A program made the translations under genes and the position numbers. A stretch of 64,000 nt of DNA from Antilocapra americana (Eukaryota > Chordata > Mammalia > Artiodactyla > Antilocapridae), in assembly GCA_007570785.1 (NCBI GenBank), contig ML661885.1, positions 18,088,000 to 18,151,999 on the forward strand, in the 5' to 3' direction. A model generated the notes under the pieces. That model worked only from the letters and a program-made list of their open reading frames with translations. It ran no database searches and was not told the DNA's origin. Positions 45,415 through 58,362 of this stretch are shown piece after piece (within the stretch, counting starts at the first letter, position 1; each line of letters opens with the position of its first letter).

Positions 45415-47759
45415 ACTGCACCAATATTTCATCTAAGATTAAGACTGCATTGTAGTCTAAAAGAAATGATCAGTTTGGCTTCCGTTTGATTCTTGGAACG
45501 ATAGGACAGGACTTTAGGGAGGGATATATTTATATATCTCTCTACATTGTCTGTAAATTTACTGTATCCTAAAGTTATGACTTTAAATGACTTTCTTGCT
45601 ACCTTATTTAGCAGTAATCGTTTTTTTTTTTTTAGTTTTCTTCCATGTAAAATATCTAGTGAATTTAGAATTCTACTTTGAATTTGCTTTTGGCTTTTTT
45701 TTTTTTCCATAAAGAGGCTTCTGAAAGTAACTCTCTATAGTACTATATAGCTAAAGTACATTAAAACAAAAGGATGGAAAAAGAATCACTAAAATCTTCC
45801 TGGGAAACTTCATAAGAATGACACACATGAAAAAAACTAAAGGTAACAGATGTTTCAATGGAAGCAATAGAAAGCCCAGATGTTTGGCATACTCACACAG
45901 TGCTAATTGGGCGAGTGAGGGTCATAGATTCCTTTTTCTGATAATCATTATGTTCCCCCTATTAAAAATAATAGTTTTAAATAAGCCATGCTGGTGAGAG
46001 GCAGAAAAAGAACAGCACAAAAACAAACTATCTTGCTCTTTCTCAATTGAATTCCAGAGTAAACAGATATTTATACAATATTGGTCTAAGTGAAAAAACT
46101 TTACCATTTCTGCAATTATTATTTTAGACTTATATTAGGACTAGGTTAGCACAATTAATTGTTCGTTTCTATATACCTAGGTTAGAGAACAAGCTTTAGA
46201 ATTACTTAAAAATATTTAAGTACTATTTCTTACTTATGACTAATAATTAAATAACTTCTTAATAACTAAACTTATTACTAATGTTTCTCTGGAGGGAAAT
46301 AATAAAAACCTTAGTCAATAAATAAAATAATCTACATAAATAAGTTACTATATAAGGCACAATTTCTGGCTGCTGTCTTATATGTTCAACTGATGTAAAA
46401 GAAACAGGATTTTATAAACAGCTTCAAGTGTTTAGAATATTTCACTTTAAGTTCTCTAGAAAATTTGTACTTACACAATTGTGTTATTATCCACTATTGA
46501 ATTAGGCTAAAAATGCAACAGCATTTAAATTTTCTATCCTACTCTGTCCAGAAAGTCATTTTTTAACAAAATAATTTTCAAGAGATTACTTAATACATTT
46601 CATATGTAATCCTTGATTTTTAAATGACTATTCTTCATGTTTAGAAAAGAAAGAACCATTCATTACAATGTGTGTGAACCAAAAAATTACACTTATTTAA
46701 ATAGAGCTAATATCAGGTTCTGAAATAGAATTTTACTTTCTTTATGGGTTGAAAAATAAAGTTTTTCCTTTTATAGAATATGTATCCCAGGATGATATCA
46801 AAGTATTTTCACTTAGAAAAGCTAGCTGCTATTACATATGAATTTTCAAAGCTTGCCAAAGCTTTGGAAGGAATGATGAAAATCACTATTGCACGACCTT
46901 CAGATTTTCTTTGTTTCATAAAGGGCTAAGAAGCATTTTTGTAATTTTTCTTTCAACTCTGGTCTTTCATCATAAATATCAAAGCAAGCAATTATGCCTT
47001 CTTGTATCCTACAATATTCTGCCTATTTTTCTATGCACGGTGAGGATGTTTTCTCTTTTTTTCATGATTTTTATTTTGTTTATGAAACTCTGAAAACAAT
47101 CTCATAATTTGTTGAGTAAAATAAATAGAACATTAGACACATAAAATATTATTAAAACAATAATAGTATTTTTATCAAAGACTACATTAGAAGCTGAGAG
47201 GTTGTTTTACAAGGCTGAGTGTTACATGCACTGAATTCATACTAAAATGATTTGACCTACAGGTGGGATTTTATGACTAATGTTTATTATGAGGAATAAG
47301 GTTGTCTAACCCCATGCAGTCTTGAATTTTCTCATATTGAATTTGTCTTCTAAACCAATCTTATTATTCCATCTCAATAGATATTCCAGATAATTATCTG
47401 GATCTAGGGTTCCCAAAAGTTTATTTATTATACTTATCATAAGTCAGAACTATCCTATATAGATCAATGTGATAAATTGGCAATAACTTTCTATTTACTT
47501 CTGAAAACTACAAATTAAAATAGCATACAAGATAGATTAAGGGAAGAAGTACAATAATAGTTTTGTATACAGTGTGTCCTCCAGCCAAGCACTGATAAAA
47601 TACTGAAAAGTTACAAGTCAGGGAGGTATATGCATTGGGATTTATTTCTACATGTGCTTCCATTAATATTCAAATCACGCTTATGAGAAAGGTAAGTTTC
47701 CCTGCATTTATGGAAACCAGACTTAAGCATCTAGTTATTCACCTAAAGGAGGAATAATT
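45415..47759. other. Unique AT-rich DNA, nothing recognised
   Basis: T runs at 45621-45633 and 45697-45707. No repeat landmarks or coding domains in 2.3 kb. Confidence 0.4.
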
Positions 47760-47985
47760 GATCATGGGGAGCTGGAGCCAGACAGATCTGAGTTGAAATC
47801 CCTGTTTCTTTTTGTATAAATATATATCTTTTGGCAAGTTATTTAACCTATAAAATGGACACAATAATAGTGATTAACTCATAAAGACGTTAGAAGAATT
47901 AAATGAGAATATGCATGTGAAGAACTGGGCCCAGGACCCGGCAAGTAATGAGTTCAATTTATTATTACCATCAGCTATTGTGACT
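47760..47985 (+). repeat. MIR SINE remnant
   Basis: 'agctggagccagacagatct', 'ggcaagttatttaacctata', 'aaaatggacacaataatagt', 'gaattaaatgagaatatgca' and 'ggacccggcaagtaatgag' reproduce nearly the full MIR order. The best MIR in the window. Confidence 0.8.
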
Positions 47986-48669
47986 TTGTTGATTTTGCCA
48001 CTGTGTCGTATTTAGTTTGTGCAAGTGAGAAAATGCTATATATAATTATGTGTAAGGGGTGCATTTAATAAAGCAGAATGATGGTCCCTAATTTACTGGG
48101 TAAGAAAGCTGGCGTAAGAAAGCTGCATTGAGAAGAGAGGGCAGGTGGCTGCTTCGATTTAAGGTAGGGAGATCCTATAAACAAGGATGAGGAAGACAAG
48201 TGCAGAGAAATCAAGCCAAATGTACCACAAAAACAAACTAGTTAGGAATTTGAGAAAGCAATGAGAAAGCATGCTGAGCTTGGTAAAAACTGAACAACAT
48301 TCAAACATGAAATGAGGGAAACATCAGAGTTATGTTGGAGTTTGAGAATAGCTAGAAGAAAAATGTTAGATTTTCTTCCAGAGACTATGAACAATTTGTT
48401 ATTGCTGAGTTAGAACATTTAAAATGACATTTTATATTGCATAAGGTGCTCAAAGACAGAATTTGTATGGGAAGAAAACTAGGTTTGAAATCTGGGCTTG
48501 CCTTCAAGTTCACCCTCCCCTTTACCAACAAAGTCTGTTTCAACAAAGCAATACACTCTCTGATCTTGTTTCATTGTGAAAACTGATGATGTCCAAGCAT
48601 ATGGTGAGGATATCCAGGGTCAAGAAAAAGCACTACAGGGATAGCACATAAAGAGGATCCATGGCAATA
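47986..48669. other. Unique DNA, nothing recognised
   Basis: No landmark. Confidence 0.4.
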
Positions 48670-49260
48670 ATTTGCAAGAGTAAAGAACCCAAGACACCTA
48701 ACATGCCCATCATTGGAGGAACATTAAAATAGAGAATTTGTTGTGTTGCTGTTTAGTCACTGAGATCTGTCCGACTCTTGTGATCCCATCACCTGTAGCC
48801 TGCCAGGCTCCTCTGTCCATGAGATTTCCCAGGCAAGAATACTGGAGTGGGTTGCCTTTTCCTTCTTCAGGGGATCTTCCTGAACAGGGATCAAATTCAT
48901 GTATCTTGCATTGACAGGCAGATTCTTTACTACTGAACTATCTAGGAAGTCCAGAGAATTTGCTATCCATGCTATTAAATAGTATGTGACCATTGAAATC
49001 AGCTCGCCATAGCTACAGTTCCCAAAGTGAAATGTTTACATTGAAAGAAAAAGCAAGATATAGGAGAGCATGTATACAAAGTCCCCATCTTTGTTTATTA
49101 ATAAAAAGTTCTGGAAGGATACATAGCAAAATATTTACAATATCTAAGCCTGGGATTGGAAAATGAAGAAAAAGTGGGAGATATGAGAAAATTTCCACCT
49201 TTTTTGTTCTAACATATTTCTATATTTTATATTTTCTAACAAAAAGAATAAAGTTTTTGC
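48670..49260 (+). mobile_element. Old L1/HAL1-type 3' region, interrupted by a SINE
   Basis: 'agaacccaagacacctaaca' and 'cccatcattggaggaacatt' precede the SINE. After it come 'aaatagtatgtgaccattga', 'ttctggaaggatacatagca' and 'ttttctaacaaaaagaataa', the order of old L1 3' regions. Confidence 0.55.
48741..48952 (-). mobile_element. Bov-tA SINE, antisense, with target duplication
   Basis: Perfect 'agagaatttg' at 48731-48740 and 48953-48962. Antisense body with 'gcctgccaggctcctctgtc' and 'caggcagattctttac'. Sits in the L1 3' region. Confidence 0.94.
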
Positions 49261-49344
49261 TAATTTAATAACTAAGTTAGCTAACAGTTAATTAGATAAG
49301 TAACAGTTTATCTACATCTTCATTGCCATTATCTATCTATAGCT

Positions 49345-49776
49345 CTGTGTTAGTTGTTTAGTCGTGTCTGACTCTTTGCGACCCCATGGATTGTAACCCA
49401 CTAGGCTCCTCTGTCCATGGGATTTCCCAGGCAAGAATAGTAGAGGAAGTTGCCATTCCCTTCTGCAGGGGATCTTCCTAACCCAGGGATCAAACCAGTT
49501 TCCTACATTGCATGCATGCTTGCATGTTATGTTGCCTCTCGACTCTATGGACTGTAGCCTGCCAAGCTCCTTTGTCCATGGGATTCTCCAAGCAAGAATA
49601 CTGGAGTGGGTTTCCATGTTCTCCTCCAGGGGGTCTTCCCTACCCATGGATTGAAATTGCATATCTTATGTCTCCTGCATTTGCTGTTGAGTTCTTTACC
49701 ACTAGAGACACCTGGTAAGACCCTCCTGCATTACAGGCAGATGCTTTACCATTTGAGTCACCAGGGAAACCTTGCT
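49345..49776 (-). mobile_element. Bov-tA SINE, antisense, outer element of a nested pair
   Basis: Left part 49345-49512 has the tail and body. Right part 49724-49776 has the head ('ttaccatttgagtcaccagg'). They join across the sequence around 'cctgcattacaggcag' when the inner SINE is removed. Confidence 0.88.
49513..49723 (-). mobile_element. Bov-tA SINE, antisense, inserted in another SINE
   Basis: A complete second antisense Bov-tA. Its target repeat 'tcctacattgca' (49501-49512) and 'tcctgcattaca' (49724-49735) is the host SINE's own sequence. Confidence 0.9.
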
Positions 49777-49811
49777 ATATCATTATCTATAGGATAGCAA
49801 GCTTTAAAAAA

Positions 49812-50021
49812 GTTGGCATCGAAAAGACTCTGATGCTGGGAAATATTGAGGGCAGGAGGAGAAGGGGACAACATAGAATGAGATGGCTGGATGGCATCAA
49901 CTCGATGGCCATGGGTTTGGGTGGACTCTGGAAGTTGGTGATGGACAGGGAGGCCTGGCGTGCTGTAGTTCATGGGGTTGCAAAGAGTCGGACACGACTG
50001 AGTGACTGAACTGAACTGAAT
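49812..50021 (+). mobile_element. BovB 3' end, heavily 5'-truncated
   Basis: Last ~210 bases of BovB: 'aaaagactctgatgctggga', 'gggcaggaggagaagggg', 'gtttgggtggactctggaag' and a 'ctgaactgaactgaa' end. Close in sequence to the 3' end at 25460-25643. Confidence 0.92.
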
Positions 50022-50149
50022 TTAAATGTCAGAACTAAAAAAGCAGCCAAATATTACTGTCAATTAACAATTAAATATCATAAATTACCAATTCTATGGC
50101 CAAAGATGAATGTAATTGATCATGCTCAGAACTGAAGAATATAAACCTA

Positions 50150-50660
50150 TTTAGAGGTCAATCTGCCAATATGCATCAAATTTTAAAAAGACCATACCAT
50201 TTTATTCAATAATTTCACTTATAGAACTTTATTCCATGGAAATGAATCATACAATGTGCTCTATGGATAATTATTTACTGAAACATTTTTGTCTAACTTG
50301 GAGAAAATCTACATTTTCTTCTGTAGAGGATTTTGTATACATTATATATTTTCAGTGCAGTTGAATACTTCTTAGAAATTAAAAGTAATATGATAATTCT
50401 CTATGCCGTAATAAAGAAACATGCCCACAATAATTTTGGTATGGAAAAGTCTGACTACAAATGAAATTTAAGGTATAAGAACTTGTTGATATGCTTTTTG
50501 GAGGCAAAGATTTACACAAAGGACCAAACTTCAATAGTGATTATCTCTGGTATATGAGATTCTGGGAAGGACAGGAGAGGAGAGGGAGTGGTTTTGAAAT
50601 AAAGTGTCTATTATTTTATAATTTCAAAATAACAAAATAAGTCAACTTTGGAGGAACAAA
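50150..50660 (+). mobile_element. Old L1-type 3' region
   Basis: 'aggtcaatctgccaatatgc', 'aataatttcacttatagaac', 'agaaattaaaagtaatatga' and 'tagtgattatctctggtata' follow the order of an old L1 3' end, and the segment ends in an A-rich run. Confidence 0.55.
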
Positions 50661-52686
50661 AAATGAAGTAATATGTTTTCTTCGTGGAAACACATAGAAT
50701 AGAGAAATCAATCATCTGAGATTAATGTGTCTGTTATCTAACTAAAGAGTAGATAGCAGTGAAACAGCTGGAAGGAGAGACAAACAGGCCAAGACCTCAG
50801 AGAATGTGAAAGCCAGTCTCAAAACAGTGGAATAAGACTAGGGTTTAGTGATGCGAAGATACATGACATGGATATATCTTATACACATATATATTTACAC
50901 ACACTTATATATGTAAAGACACAGATATATGAGTTTAATATCATTTCAAAACTAGGGCCCAATCTTCAAGAGAAATGGCAGATGGTTCATAATGCCATCA
51001 AGCAAAAGCAAAAACCAGGTTCCAGGTAAGTGGAGTATTTCTCCACTAGAGGTAGGGATGTTATAGGGGAGCAGGAAATGCCCACAGGAAAGATCATTGG
51101 TGAAGAACATGGCATCTATTTGTCAACAACAGAGACTCTTAATGGTTACCAGTGATGGGGAGGGTGGTTGGGAATGGCATTAAGGATGTTAAAGCAACTT
51201 GGGTACTCTGGGTGTCTGCCACACTCAGGAATGTAAAGTCTTGATTTTCTAGGGCTGCATTCATAAGATGGAAGACTTGGAGTTTGCATATGATGGAGAG
51301 CTAGGAATATGACTTTGTTCATAAATCAGAATCCTTGGAGAACCATACTTTATTTAGAGTGAGCTAGAGAAAAAAAAATCTGTTTTCTGACCAAGGATGA
51401 GAATAAGAAAATACAGCTATTTTGGCCTGCACTCTAGATTGGGAAAAGAAGAAAAAAAAGAATCCTGCCACTCTCTGCCTCCAATCCTCCCTACAGGATT
51501 CCTTGAGAACTTATAACCACAGGTCTAGCAATGCCTACATGGACTAGGAGACTTCAAACTGCAAAATTAACTTGTAGTGGATTCTTGGTTTCCCTTAACC
51601 TAGAAAGAGACATTCTCTGAAGGAGAATCCCTTCAACCCCAAACTCACAGAATTCCCATAGATTTAGATCAGTCAAATATCAGCTCAGACACCTAATTAG
51701 AAGACACCAGGAAATAGTCACCATGTTCAAGAGAAAGCAAAACAAAGAGCAAAATTAGATGCCAACTAGAACGATAGATCCTAGACTCTTCCTATAGAAT
51801 TTAAAATGAGTAGACTTAAAATATTTATAAAATTAAAAATAAAATTACAAGTGAGTTATTATGGAAGACTTCTAGAAAGGGAAATAATTATAAAAAATAC
51901 CAAGTAGAATTTCTAATAATCAAAAAAGTACATTTTTGCATATTGTTCATTAGACACAATAGATAAGTTAAACAGTCCATCAGACACTCCTAGAGAAAGA
52001 ATTATGAATTGGAAAATAGATGTGCTTACCTTGGATGACTCTATTTTATACCCATTATAAGACTCCATTTTATACCCATTTTAGTTTGGTTCTTCATCTG
52101 AATCAATCTGTTGTGGGGAAGAATCCAATAGAAAGCTTCAGAGTATACATCTACACTTGAAGAGCATGCAAAACAGATTAAACTTGAATTCTGTTATTCA
52201 GAATTCACTACATGACTTTTTTTCTTATAATATATTAGAAAAACTTACAAGGTAGAGGGAACTCAGATGTGTATCTCTAAAGACAGTGCACTATTTTTAA
52301 AAGTAGATATACCAGATATACTTGTAGCCAAAGTTATTCACACATGAAAACTGAATTTCATACAGTGGTTCTATTTATTGAATTCCTAATTGTTATCAAA
52401 TTTATTCTGACACAGAAATTTAATGTTTTCATGAATGTGAACACTGATGTGAAAAGAATGTCTGAAAACAAATATTTTCCTCACAAAATAAATTTTTTCT
52501 GTAATCTCTGATAAACAAAGGAAAAAGAGTACTAGAAAAGGAGATGATGTCATTGACCCTTCTTTAAAAGCAGAGTTCTTAAATTCCAGCAGCACTTAAT
52601 TTTTAACATAAGAAATAATATTTCCAAAATGCTATTTATCTAGAGTTCCAGCCTACTGAAATAAGACATCATTAGATGATTCATTT
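50661..52686. other. Unique DNA; TA/CA repeat at about 50884-50935
   Basis: No gene. 51600-51920 has an L1-5'-end-like style that I cannot confirm. Confidence 0.35.
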
Positions 52687-52702
52687 AAAATGCTTCATTG
52701 TG

Positions 52703-53089
52703 ATATTACTCAGCCATAAGAAGGAGCAAATTCGAGTCAGTGGTACTGAGGTGGATGAACCTAGAGCCTGTTATACAGAGTGAAATAAATCAGAAAGAGA
52801 AAAACAAATACTGCATATTAACACATATATATGGTATCTCAAAAAATGTTATGGATGAATCTATCTGCAGGGAAGGAATGGGCATGCAGACATAAAGAAT
52901 GGACTTGTGGACACAGCAGAGGAAGAAGAGGATAGGATGAATTAAGACAGTAATAGTGACATATATACAATATCATGTGTAAATTAGCTAGCTAGTGGGA
53001 AGATGCTGTATAACATAGGGAGCCAGCCTGGCACTCTGTGAAGACCTGGAGGGCTGGGATGGGAGGCAGGAGGGAGGCACAAGAGGGAG

Positions 53090-53135
<46 letters not shown>

Positions 53136-53225
53136 GTTATGACTGATTTACCATGTTGTACCACAGAAATCAATATAATGTAAACCAATTATCCTCCAAT
53201 TAAAAATAAATTTCAAAAGTTGGAA
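52703..53225 (+). mobile_element. L1_BT 3' end, 5'-truncated, with target duplication
   Basis: Last part of ORF2/3' UTR: 'atattactcagccataagaa', 'ggtggatgaacctagagcct', 'aatggacttgtggacacagc', 'gctagctagtgggaagatgc', 'tcctccaattaaaaataaat'. Target repeat 'aaaatg..tccattgtg'-type at 52687-52702 and 53226-53241 (14 of 16). Younger and better delimited than 11914-12241. Confidence 0.88.
53093..53135. repeat. (AT)n microsatellite inside L1_BT
   Basis: AT run with one G near 53121, expanded from the 'ggatatat' of the L1 3' UTR. Confidence 0.95.
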
Positions 53226-53822
53226 AAAATGTTCCATTGTGTATAGAAAATATAATGGTTCACTGTATTATGGATAAAAGAGAAAACTAAATCACTCTGG
53301 GTAAATTTTTAACAGACTTACTTTGTTTTAAACATAGAATAGTAACTCACATAGAAAATAATCACAAAATATGTAAAAGCATGGTTATAAATATGTGAAG
53401 AATCACAAGGTTCTTTATCAGAAATCAAACTGACATTTAAAGTAATACTTCAAAAGAAATTGTAAAAATTTTAAAATAGGGGTAGATCTTTTCATTGATA
53501 ATAAAATTGATTACCATTTAAGTTTTTGTAAATGAAAATGTTTTCTTAATTTCCTTTTCTGTTGATTTGCTACTAGTGTTTAGAAATACAGCTGATTTTT
53601 ATAAATTGATTTCTGTGCCCTGGACATTTACTAAATTCATTTGTTAGTTCTAACGCTTTTTGATGGAGTTTACGGTTTAATACATATGATATCATGTCAC
53701 TGCAAACAGAAAATTTTACTTCATTCTATCCGACTCCAATGTCTTTTTTTCTTTATCTTGCTTAATAGATCCATCTAGGACTTTCAGTACTATGGTGAAG
53801 TAAAGTAGAAAGATTGGGCATG

Positions 53823-54039
53823 TGTGTGTGCTAAGTAACTTCAGTTGTGTCTGTCTCTTGATGACTGTACGGACTCTAGCCTGCCAGGCTCCTCTGTCCA
53901 TGGGACTCTCCAGGCAAAGATATAGAGTGGGCTGCCATTTTCTCCTCCAGGGGATCTTCCAGACCCAGGGATCAAACCCACATTCTATTATGTCTCCTGC
54001 TAGTTGGTTCTTTACCACTAGTGCTACCTGGGAAGCCCA
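53823..54039 (-). mobile_element. Bov-tA SINE, antisense, in L1
   Basis: 'gtgtgtgtgctaagtaactt' tail at the left; head 'gtgctacctgggaagccc' at the right. A degraded flanking repeat ('aag.....gggcat', 'aag.....ggacat') may be the target duplication. Confidence 0.9.
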
Positions 54040-54215
54040 AGGAATGGACATAGTTGTCTTATTCTTGATCTTAGCATAACTTAGCTATAGGCTTGTCACA
54101 TTTGACCTTTATTAAGTTGAGGTACCTTCCTTCTTAAAGGATGTTGTTTATAATTTTTATCATAAAAGTGTGTTGAATTTCATATCATGTTTTTTCCTTC
54201 ATCTATTGACCTGAT

Positions 54216-54438
54216 TGGGCTTCCCAGGTGGTGCAAGTGGTAAAGAATCCACCTGCAAATGCAGGAGACATAAGAGAGGCAGGTTCAATCTCTGGGTCGG
54301 AAAGATCCCCTGGAGGAGGGCTCGGCAACCACTCCAGCATTCTTGCCTGGAGAATCCCATGGACAGAGGAGTCTGGAGTGCTTCAGTTCACAGGGTTGCC
54401 AAGAGTTGGAAACGATTTAGGGAATGAATGATGATGAC
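54216..54438 (+). mobile_element. Bov-tA SINE, sense, in L1
   Basis: 'gggcttcccaggtggtgcaa' to 'acgatttagggaatgaatga'. Opposite orientation to the SINE 180 bases to its left, so the two can form a long imperfect inverted repeat. Confidence 0.92.
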
Positions 54439-54627
54439 TGAGTTGATTATATGATTTTATCCTTCATTTTATTAATGTGGCATATCCTACTTTTTTTGCC
54501 TGTGGTGAACCATACTTGAATCCCTGAAACAAATTCATCATGATCCTTTTAATATACTATTGAATTTGGTTTGCTAACATTTTATTTAGGATTCAAACCT
54601 ATGGTATAAGTAGTTTAGTTTATGGTT

Positions 54628-54965
54628 CAGTAAGTCCCCTCCACATAAATGAGTTCTGTTCTAAGAGTACATTAATAAGTCTATTTTGTTCCTAAGTCCA
54701 ACAAAATTAACCTAAGTACCCAACTAACACAACCAGCTATAGAGTACCACACTGTAATAGATTTGTAATACTTCTCACACAAAAAATACATACTAAATAA
54801 ACACCAAAAATAAAGAAAGTATTTTAAATTTTACTGCATAGTACCTTGTACTGCTACCTTGTAGTATAGTACAAGAGCTAGCATACAAGTGTATGTTCCC
54901 ATTTTGAAAGTTTCCAACTTGAAGTTTTTTATGCAGGGGATTTACTGTATATCAATTATATTACA
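54628..54965. repeat. Probable dispersed repeat, family not named
   Basis: 'cagtaagtcccctccacata', 'cctaagtccaacaaaattaa' and 'gtacccaactaacacaacca' resemble a repeat I have seen in mammalian DNA. I cannot name it. Confidence 0.4.
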
Positions 54966-55025
54966 ATAAAGTCACTTGAGGGAAAAAAAAAGGATCTATT
55001 TTCTTACTACTTTCAGTTTTTTCTC

Positions 55026-55580
55026 AATTTCAGTTCAGTTCTGTTCAGTCACCCAGTCGTGTCCAACTCTGCAATCTCATAGACTGCAGCATGCAAGGCC
55101 TCCCCATCCATCACCAACTCCTGGAGTTTACCCAGACTCATGTCCATTGAGTTGGTGATGCCGTTCAACCATCTCATCCTCCGTTGTCCCAATCTCCTCC
55201 TGCACTCAATCTTTCCCAGCATCAGGGTCTTTTCAAATAAGTCAGTTATTCATATCCTGTGGTCAAAGTATTGGAGCTTCAGCTTCAACATCAGTCCTTC
55301 CAATGAACATCCAGGACTGATCTCTTTAAGGATGGACTTGTTGGATCTCCTCGCAGTCCAAGGGACTCTCAAGAGTCTTCTCCAACACCACAGTTCAAAA
55401 GCATCAATTCTTCAGTGCTCAGCTTTCTTCACCATCCAACTCTCACATCCATACATGACCACTGGAAAAACCATAGCCTTGACTAGACAGACCTTTGTTA
55501 CCAAAGTAATGTCTATGCTTTTAAATATGCTATATAGGTTGGTCATAACTTACCTTCCAAGGAGTAAGTGTCTTTTAATT
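55026..55580 (-). mobile_element. BovB LINE, antisense, 5'-truncated
   Basis: 3' end at the left ('tcagttcagttctgttcagt'), ending at the right at 'aagtgtcttttaattt', inside the RT C-terminal region. About 555 bases. No usable coding: the translated C-terminus is interrupted by frameshifts near 55060 and 55225. Confidence 0.92.
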
Positions 55581-55595
55581 TAGGATAGTCAAAAT

Positions 55596-55921
55596 AGGAC
55601 TTCGTTGGTGATCCAGTGGTTAAGAATCACCTGTGAATACAGAGGACATGAGTTTGATCCCTGGTCTGGGAAGATTCCACATGCTGGGGTCAAGCTCATG
55701 CACCACCACTATTGAGCTCACACTTTAGTGCCCTTGAGCTGCAACTACTGAAGCCCACGTGTCCTAGAACCTGACTCCACAGCAAGAGAGAGCACTGCAA
55801 TAAGCCTGCACACTGCATCTAGAGAGTACCCACTACTCACCAGAACTAGAGAAAGCCCACATGCAGAAACCAAGGCCCGGCACAGCCAAAAATAAATAAT
55901 AATCAAAAATTAAAAAATAAA
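55596..55921 (+). mobile_element. CHR-2 type SINE, sense, with target duplication
   Basis: 'ggacttcgttggtgatccag' to 'cggcacagccaaaaataaat'. Perfect 11-bp target repeat 'atagtcaaaat' at 55585-55595 and 55922-55932. The left repeat begins five bases after the BovB end at 55580. Confidence 0.9.
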
Positions 55922-55932
55922 ATAGTCAAAAT

Positions 55933-58144
55933 GATAATGCCTGTTTGACAGTTTTGCCACTATGGTTAGAGGAAAGAATGGGTGAAATGCGTCTGGCGCT
56001 TGTTGTGCCAGAAATAGATATCTACTTTATTCCTAAAGTATTTTGAGTCTTTTACTACTTTGAATTTTCTGCTTATTTGAATACCATTCATTACCCCAAC
56101 ATTTAAAAATTTATGATAGTTCTATAAATTCTTAGGTCTTAGATCTCTCTCTCTACAGTTGATTTCAAAAATGTATTTGCTATTCTCGCTTGCTGAGTTT
56201 TTCTTCCGTCACAAAAAAAGTTAACTTTGACATTTCTGCTGATGAATGTTTTCACTGAGATTGTGTTAAATTTCAAATTATTTTGAGAAAAAAATATTGT
56301 CATTATTAACTCCTCTGGCATTAGAATTGCAATTATTTTAAGCTGAAAAAAAAAGTTTAACTTTAATTAAATCCTAGGACAATTATTTGTTGATATGATG
56401 CCAAACAGCTAGTTTAACTTAATTTTTAACATTTAAATCCAATACTGGAAATTACTATACTTGTTGGGACTTAATATACAGGTGAAAATGCATGCACTTG
56501 AATCACTTGTTTTGAATTTAAAATTGTTTCCACTATTGTTCACTACTTTATCCATCCTGCTTTTGAAACGTTTTTTTAAATGTTTAAATGTCTTTTTAGC
56601 CTGCTTTGGAAACATTCTTGGGAAAATGGCAAGCACCTTGCATTTAGTTATCAGAAAATCATTTTTCCCCCTAGATTCTTACCAAAGTCAGACAATAGAC
56701 CAAGCATAAATCATGGAAAATTTCTCTTCAAAAACAATACATTCTGATACTCTTGCTCATAGTCCATAACTAAGAGTCAACGGATCAAAAGTTCTTAATA
56801 AGGCTAACCAATATCTCACTAAAAATTACAGTAAAAAATGGATTTTAAATGTGTTCCTGTAACAAAATGATTAGAATACGTGGACTCAGCTTATTAAGGA
56901 ACCTGCTGTGGCTCTGACTGAAGTCAAAAGGCTGATAGATGAGCTTTGCCTATTTGGGTCTTAAGGGCCTTGAAGTCACTTAGATGGATGACTGCTTAAC
57001 AAGAACAACATAACATTTTTGTACAAGACAAGAAATCTAGCTTGGCGCCAATAGACTGTGATGCTTGCTAAACTCAATATTCAGATCATGACTATTTAAT
57101 TTATCTGTCAATGACTTGCTCCTGATTTGCATTCCACCTGTTTGGCTTCTCTATGCAGACAGTACAGCATAGCAGTTTCGTATTCAAGGTGATGGAGGAG
57201 GAGTGTTCTGAGCATTTAAGAAACATTGTTTTTTCTCATCTTATTTATATTTCATTGAGACATTTATGTTTTAATTGATGTGGCTAGAAATTAGATGTGG
57301 TGATATATAAAATGAAAACCATAAACATTCCAATAGCTTGGCAGTCTGGAGATGGTTTGAATTAAGATATAGGATTCTAATTTTAAGACAGCACATCAAA
57401 CAAAAGAGGGTAAGAAAGAGAAAATTGTTGCAAAATAGATCTAATTTAAGAGAAAAATACATTTTAAATTTTTGTATAATAGAACCACATTTGTAACTAA
57501 ACAGAATGTAAGGACATATTCATATAAGGTTTTTGGAATAATGTGCTCCTTTTAAGTTATAGAACTATATTAAATCATGCCTTCCGGTACCATTCCAATA
57601 CACAAGTTTTTAGTAGGCTGTGTGCCATTTGTATCAATCATTTGTTATAGAAGGTTTCTGTTAGTAATATGAAGACGAATTTCAATTCTTGCCCTGTTGA
57701 CAGTCTTGTAAAGTAAGCAAATCTGTGGACCAATTTTCAAATGAGTTGAACTAAATTCTATAACAGGAACCCAAACTAAAAGTTTCCACTGCACAGAAGA
57801 AGGAAAGACCAGATTTTCCTAAAACAGTTAAGAAAGTTTTACTAGTCACGATGTCACTACAGCTTACTCCTAAAGATTGAAAGGATATGGAACCTGTCCC
57901 TAAGAGGATAGACCTAGGCACTTGAGATTAAATCCAGTTTAAAAATGCAAAAAGCATTGCATATTCATTCCATTTTCAATATGCCTCACTATTTTTACAA
58001 TTCTACAAACCAATCAACATGCATACTAGTGACATACATATTAGTGTATAGTCATGGGTGCAACTATATGGTAGATTGTAGTAGCTTTTGAAAAAGCATT
58101 TTGTTATCATTTGTGTTTTTATTCTCTTCTCAGTATACATTTGA
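55933..58144. other. Unique AT-rich DNA, nothing recognised
   Basis: No repeats or coding domains seen in 2.2 kb. Confidence 0.4.
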
Positions 58145-58155
58145 TGAGATTTTTA

Positions 58156-58351
58156 TTATTTATTTATTTATTTTTCTTTACATTATCGTGTTGGTTTTGC
58201 CATACATTGACATGAATCTGCCATGGGTATACATGTGTTCCCCTTCCAGAACCCCCCTCCCACCTCCTTCCAGATTCCATCTCTCTGAGTCATCCCGGTG
58301 CACCAGCCCTTAGCACCCTGTATCAAGCATCAAACCTGGGCTGGCGATTGG
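58156..58351 (-). mobile_element. L1_BT 3' end stub, antisense, with target duplication
   Basis: Antisense poly(A)-side 'tatttatttatttttcttta', then 'ttttgccatacattgacatg', 'gggtatacatgtgttcccct' and 'caaacctgggctggcgattg'. 11-bp target repeat 'tgagattttta' at 58145-58155 and 58352-58362. Confidence 0.9.
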
Positions 58352-58362
58352 TGAGATTTTTA

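Larger units (their letters stand above)
53480..54600 (-). mobile_element. L1 ORF2 reverse transcriptase region, antisense, cut by two SINEs
   Basis: Three collinear pieces (53480-53822, 54040-54215, 54439-54600) match antisense L1 ORF2. Visible text includes 'ttgttagttctaacgctttt', 'tcatgtcactgcaaacagaa', 'aggactttcagtactatggt', 'cctttattaagttgaggtac' and 'gaatttggtttgctaacatt'. Coding frames are lost. Confidence 0.75.
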
